Under the pieces are notes generated by a model, which saw only the letters and a program-made list of their open reading frames with translations, did no database searches and was not told where the DNA came from. A DNA stretch of 64,000 nt from Paulownia fortunei (Eukaryota > Streptophyta > Magnoliopsida > Lamiales > Paulowniaceae): positions 3,968,001 to 4,032,000 of the forward strand of contig CM033124.1 in NCBI GenBank assembly GCA_019321725.1. Reading direction: 5' to 3'. This document shows positions 59,348-64,000 of this stretch, one piece after another (positions within the stretch are counted from its first letter, which is position 1; each line of letters begins with the position of its first letter). The position numbers and the translations under genes were made by a program.

Positions 59348-60446
59348 TGTTAGTTGTATTGTGTCAAAAGGAGATTGTATTTCAGCTAAAGTGAGGTAAA
59401 TACGAAGCTAATCTCCTTAAGATGGATTTTATCCCCTACACAATACTATAGAAACTTGGACGTCTATCTCTCAAGATACAATACATTTTTTCTAAAATTA
59501 GTACAACACTATACTAATTTTATCGGACGAACCAAAAGCTCGATTGTATATTTCTCAAAAGAGTAAGAATACTAAAATATCAGAATATATTTTAGTAGGA
59601 GGGAGAATAGAGAAATCAATTGAATCTAAATTGATTTGGTGTAGTGAAAATGGAATGAAGGGGGTCCTATTTATAGAATTTTGTGTGACCCTTCATGATT
59701 GGTTGTGTCTGTTGGTCCTGATCAATATGAACTATTAGATAGCATCTTTTGTTATCTTGCTGCGATCTAGTGGTTCATATTGCATCCCTATATGAAGGTC
59801 CATAACCTTACTACACACCTCTGCAAACCGGATGGGTGTGTGTACTCACTTGCATCCCGTCAGCATTAAGGACCAATCGTAACCATTCAGTCATACCTTG
59901 TTAGTACCCGCATGCACGGTCATTTCCACTCAGCATTCAACTGCACGGTGTCATGCCATGCAAGTGGCACTTGGATGAATCTGCCACATCATCGCTATAT
60001 TGAGCTACCCTGCCATGTCACCCAGCTATTACTGATCCACTTCACCACAAGCTAGTTCAATTTCTAAAATATTTAAGGCTCCTATGCTCTTCGCGATGAT
60101 ACGTACATGCTAAGTTAAAAGTGCACCTCTAAAGCGCCCAATGTGACCTTTGCGATGTGCACACGCATGTGGGTGTAGGCTCGAGCGGTACTTCTTGCCA
60201 CCCTCATAACTTCTTGAGCTAGCTAAAGATAGTCAAAAGCTTACTAAGTCTACTAGGGTGCACCACAAGGAGAGCTTCATATTTTACTCTCCTCTAGAAT
60301 TGAGATTCTATATATATAAGTTAAACTTGCTTCATTTTTCCAATGTGGGATACACTCCCACACTAAAGGACAAATCTTTTAAAGCTTGGAGACTCTTTCC
60401 ATTCATACCAAACTTTCAATATGAGATAACCCCTCACATTCCAACA
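59348..60446 (-). repeat. Right (5') LTR of copia 3
   Basis: 1099 bases, direct repeat of 54193-55272. Gag begins only about 20 bases inside it, an unusually short leader, and no TGGTATCAGAG primer site is seen at its inner edge. Confidence 0.88.
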
Positions 60447-60902
60447 TCTTTTTTAGTTGATTTTTGTTAGGAAAAAGATCAAAAAACACTAGTGGTTGTG
60501 TTTCAGTAAATAGTAGAGAATGTTAGTCATATGGTTGGAACAATAACACATTATATGATTGCTCATCCAACAACTTTTTGGGGTGCTATATAAAGTCTTC
60601 CTTAGTTTTAAAATACTTTTATTATATATGTATAAGATTATAATGCTGCAAAGTATTTTAGGGTTTGAATGATGTACAAATCCTCAAACTATTTAGTGGT
60701 ATGGGCCTTTGGGGCAGGGATGGAGTCAAGGGGGTTGAAGGGACAACCGCCCCTTCAATTTCATAAATTTTTAAAAATATTATAAATTTCATATGTAAAA
60801 TTATTAAATTTTAAATTCCTATCCCCCAAATTGAAAACACTTCTTTTTCTATTGTTCTTGATAAAAAAATCAATGTCGCTCTTTGGATTGTGCATTTAGC
60901 AG
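60447..60902. other. Intergenic DNA with a hAT-like end near 60712
   Basis: No gene. Near 60712 the words GGGGCAGGGATGGAGTCAAG and 'cgccccttcaatttcat' resemble the hAT-like fragment at 44789. Confidence 0.35.
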
Positions 60903-61684
60903 TAGATATGACCCCGGGTCGATGAGTTCGACTTATAACTGACCCTTGGAATCAAAAGCCGATTATGGGTTGGGAAAATCTAACCCGTGGATGCACCGAG
61001 TCCAATTTTTTTTTTTTGAAAAAATATGTCCTTCCCTATTTCCAACTTATTTACTTAAGTGCCCCTTTTCCTCAATCCATATTATATTAAAGTTTTGGGT
61101 CCACATTCCCTTTTTCCCACATCTCAATTCAAGTATTTTATTCCCTATGATTTACCAATTCAAAAGGTATAATTCTTGGGTAATGTAAGACTAAAATTTT
61201 ATGAGTTTTAAATTAATTATTCTTATTTGTTTTAAAAAAATTTAAAATAAAATATTTTATAAAATATTTTTTTATTGAAATTTAAATTTAAACTTTAAAA
61301 CTTCAAGTTGATGCATATTTTTTTGATTTTTTGAATTTAAATTAATTTTTTTTCATTAAGTTCATAAAGTAACAATATTATTTTCAAATTTAAGTTCAAT
61401 TTTTTTTATTTTATTCAAATTTAAATTTAAGACTTCAAGCTCTTTTTTTTGTTTTTAAAAAATTATAATTTCATAGAATTAAATTTTAATTAATAAATAA
61501 TAATTTTTTAAAAAAAATGGGTCGAAATCTACTCGGATCCGACGGTTAATTGAGCCAAAATCGACACCAAAACCAATCCACCAGTTCTTGGACCCAGACT
61601 ATAATTGACAATGGCCAATTACGATTAAGGGTCAGAATTTTTCGACCCATAAAATCGACGGTTCTAGACCTATGGTCAGGTCTA
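60903..61684. mobile_element. MITE with diverged inverted repeats, hAT-like
   Basis: The left end reads TAGATATGACCCCGGGTCGA and the right end inverted TAGACCTGACCATAGGTCTA, followed by further matching inverted sequence over about 40 bases. The interior is highly AT-rich. Related copies lie at 53999-54177 and 25930-26650. The target duplication is unclear. Confidence 0.5.
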
Positions 61685-62159
61685 ACATTACATATACTAG
61701 TATATATATATATCATATTTATGTGTGTACGTATATGTATTTATATATTTATGTAACACTTGTACTCAAATAAAATGTATTGTATAATTCTAAATTATTT
61801 TTTATTTAATACAAATCATAAATATATATATATATATATGGATATAAACTTTATTGTATTACTTAGTATTCATATACATGTGTGTATTAATTGTTTTCAA
61901 ATAATATTATTATATAAAGTATGTTTATTTATTTTATACTTATTCATTAAAGTATTTAGGATAAGCAATAAGAAATTTAATCAACCCTACTTTTATATTA
62001 ACATATACTCATTTAACATATTCAATATTTGTTAAATATGTATATATTTTATATTGTTAAATGTTTATCTATCTTTATATTATTTATCATATTTATTTGA
62101 ATACTAATAAGGTGATACAAACTTAATACTAACCATAGTGAAGCTTATATGATGCGTTC
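61685..62159. repeat. TA-rich microsatellite-like region
   Basis: Multiple (TA)n and 'atatatgtat' runs, notably 61698-61715 and 61823-61842. No gene seen. Confidence 0.6.
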
Positions 62160-62199
62160 AAGGTAAAATTGTTGTACTTTGTACCGACAGGGAAAGATC

Positions 62200-63190
62200 T
62201 TCCTTTGCTATGAAGTCACTGGTAGGTTGAATCTTGACTATGACATGAATAAACAATTAGGGTTTTTGGATTTAGTCTAGGGATACCCCTTTGATACTCA
62301 AATCAGTGATAAAGCTCGAGAGAAAGTGAATGCTTATGTTTTAAAAATATACTTAAAAATGGTGGAGAATTGGGGTATTTATACCGAAATATCGAAGGAT
62401 ATAATCCAATGTAGTATCATATATAGATCATTTGGGCTTCTGAGCTAATGTGCTTTAGTCTTTCTTGTGGATCTCTTGGACTTAACATTTGAGTCTTTAT
62501 TTGATTGATCTTTTTAAGTCTCGTGGACTTAGCCTTTAAGCCTCTATTGGACTATGACATCATTAGCCTTCCACTCTTGGGCAAGCCTCGTGGTGGAGGT
62601 TGGTTGAGAATAAGTCATTTAGGTGATAGGATTTAGCCTACGATGGTGCAAATATAGCCTAAGTCGATCATTTTGCTCGACTTGGGATGTCACGTATCTA
62701 ACTCGATATGTGTTGTCGTGTAGCAGCCAAACTAGACTTCAGTTGTCGAGATTTCTTAGGTTGAGCTCTTAGCTCGATTTAAGAAATTTAATAGTTCTTT
62801 TTGGTTAGTGGTTTTATTTCTACAACTTACCTAGAAGAAAGTTTGTCCGGGGTGATTGAGGTGATTTTCGTTTCACCTTATTTTAGCCAAGTATTAGGTC
62901 AAGGGGACTTTTGCCTCGACCTCGCTAAGTGATGGTTGTAGTAGTGCTCGTGATTGACCAATTGGAGCTTAGTTCGATAGATAACTTTGGAAATGAATCT
63001 TGTGATCTCCGAAGTCAACCATTATTTTCTTAGTTTTGAGGGAGCCATCTCTACTTCCAAGAATTGAGTTTTGTTGATAAAATCGAGGAGGAGAAGTCCA
63101 ACCTAAAGGGAGAGAGGGAGGGAGGCAACAAGGGGTTGTCTCCGTTAACATCTGTAGTGGAAACAAGTCGAGTGCACTTTACCTTGTGTG
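62200..63190 (-). mobile_element. Gypsy LTR-like segment, possibly a solo LTR
   Basis: On the minus strand the sequence has 'cggtataaatacccc' (a TATA box near 62380), then CACTTTCTCTCGAGC and CACTGATTTGAGTATC, an arrangement typical of Tat/Ogre-type LTR promoters. GC content is higher than in the flanks. No internal coding region or second LTR was found, and the ends were not fixed. Confidence 0.3.
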
Positions 63191-63270
63191 ACTTAGCATT
63201 AGTCCTATTGGCTCTTATAGTGTACTTTTGAGAAATTTAGAAAATTTTCTCCCTTGGGCGCTAATTGCGC

Positions 63271-63985
63271 TCCTAGAGGGAACTAGAAAATTTTCTTTCT
63301 TGTGGTAGGAGTGATCACAGTGCTGTTTGGCGGTGTTTTTTACTAATTTCAAATAGAATTGTCATAAGAAGTTTTATTAAATATTAATTTTAAAATTATG
63401 ATTTTGGTAAGTAAAATGAAAAGTACGGTTTAGAGCATTTGTGGGCAATTACAGGTGGTTGCGGCCAGCTTGGTGATTTTAATAAAATATGTGATTGCAA
63501 AAAGCTATTTTCTAGGATATTATAAAAACTTTAAATAGATTAAAAAATATTTTCTAACAATAACAATGAAGTGTTTTCAAAATAGAAATACAAGGATTAA
63601 GTTTTTAAAATTACAAAAGCTACAATATTTATTACAAATCGCATTATAGAAATGAAATGAGATGCAAATAATAATTAATATTAAGTAATACAAGGACTCT
63701 TGAGTGTTGAGAGCTAAGGTTGGACTTTGAGTTGGTCAATGATCCGTTCAATAATTGATAATATTAAATAATAAGTAATAAGCAGTGCAGTTATAGTGCA
63801 ATTTTTTAAGTTTCAAACTGCATTTACATTATCGGAGCGGTGCAGTTTTTGTTTAAGATTTAAAATAGTAGTTTTTATTGTAAAACAATATCAACTGGGC
63901 AATATAATGTAGTTCGGGCAAATTTTTTAAATTCATGAACAACCCTACTTTTACGCTCCTGGAGGGACTTAGAAAATTCTCCCTT
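63271..63985. repeat. Short direct repeat flanking a MITE
   Basis: 'gctcctagagggaactagaa' at 63271 and 'gctcctggagggacttagaa' at 63955 are direct copies extending about 35 bases. They bracket the MITE at 63307-63946, so the host sequence was duplicated or the element sits within a pre-existing repeat. Confidence 0.55.
63307..63946. mobile_element. hAT-like MITE (AGGGGTGTTCA family)
   Basis: The left end reads AGGAGTGATCACAGTGC and the right end inverted AGGGTTGTTCATGAA. Inside are 'gtttggcggtgttttt', 'ggagcggtgcagtttttg' and 'aagatttaaaatagtag', the style of a widespread plant hAT-MITE group. No matching 8-bp duplication was found. Confidence 0.5.
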
Positions 63986-64000
63986 GGTTATTTTTACTCA

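Larger units (their letters stand above)
54193..60446 (-). mobile_element. Full-length Ty1/copia retrotransposon 3, decayed
   Basis: LTRs at 54193-55272 and 59348-60446 begin TGTTGGTTGTATTG or TGTTAGTTGTATTG on the plus strand and both end ATTCCAACA. The element runs on the minus strand: gag (start codon 59325-59327), protease, integrase, reverse transcriptase and RNase H in order from right to left, the copia order. A purine tract (minus strand GTGGGGGAT) abuts the left LTR. Flanks TCATT (left) and TCTTT (right) may be a 5-bp duplication with one change. Frames are broken throughout, so the copy is inactive. Confidence 0.9.

Overview
The window is nuclear DNA of a flowering plant. Evidence: split genes with plant-type AT-rich introns, Ty1/copia and Ty3/gypsy LTR retrotransposons, MITE-like elements, and plant-specific proteins such as a NIN-like (NLP) regulator and a plant diphosphomevalonate decarboxylase. 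The protein styles suggest a eudicot, perhaps an asterid; I cannot name the species. No rRNA, tRNA, CRISPR or bacterial feature was recognised. Layout: 1-10.6 kb holds two decayed minus-strand copia elements. 10.6-15.1 kb is AT-rich with one PIF/Harbinger-like MITE. 16.6-19.0 kb (+) is a five-coding-exon alpha/beta hydrolase gene whose upstream region carries CA and CT microsatellites. 19.5-25.5 kb (-) is a complete ten-exon diphosphomevalonate decarboxylase gene (mevalonate pathway to isopentenyl diphosphate), convergent with the hydrolase; one of its introns uses a GC donor. 27.7-37.4 kb is a structurally complete but mutated Tat-type gypsy element with 452-bp LTRs, a GTATA target duplication, a dimeric tandem array behind pol, and a broken antisense ORF. 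39.6-41.1 kb (+) is a small unrecognised three-exon gene with an in-frame TGA ahead of a lysine-rich tail. 41.7-45.6 kb is a cluster of small DNA transposons, two with target duplications. 45.6-46.6 kb (-) is a leucine-rich-repeat pseudogene. 47.2-53.3 kb (-) is a highly modified NLP gene. 54.2-60.4 kb is a whole but decayed copia element. 60.5-64 kb holds further MITEs and an LTR-like segment. The most unusual locus is the NLP gene. It keeps the N-terminal and GAF-like regions, has lost a recognisable RWP-RK DNA-binding domain, and carries three tandem diverged PB1 domains in one uninterrupted reading frame. The remnant where RWP-RK should be contains an in-frame stop, yet the upstream donor and a strong acceptor before the PB1 exon are in matching phase, so splicing over the remnant would join GAF to triple PB1 in frame. 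The inferred product would be a non-DNA-binding PB1 interaction protein. A probable N-terminal frameshift leaves open whether the full-length protein is made. Everything here comes from reading the sequence; no database search or alignment program was used, and identities between repeats are visual estimates.
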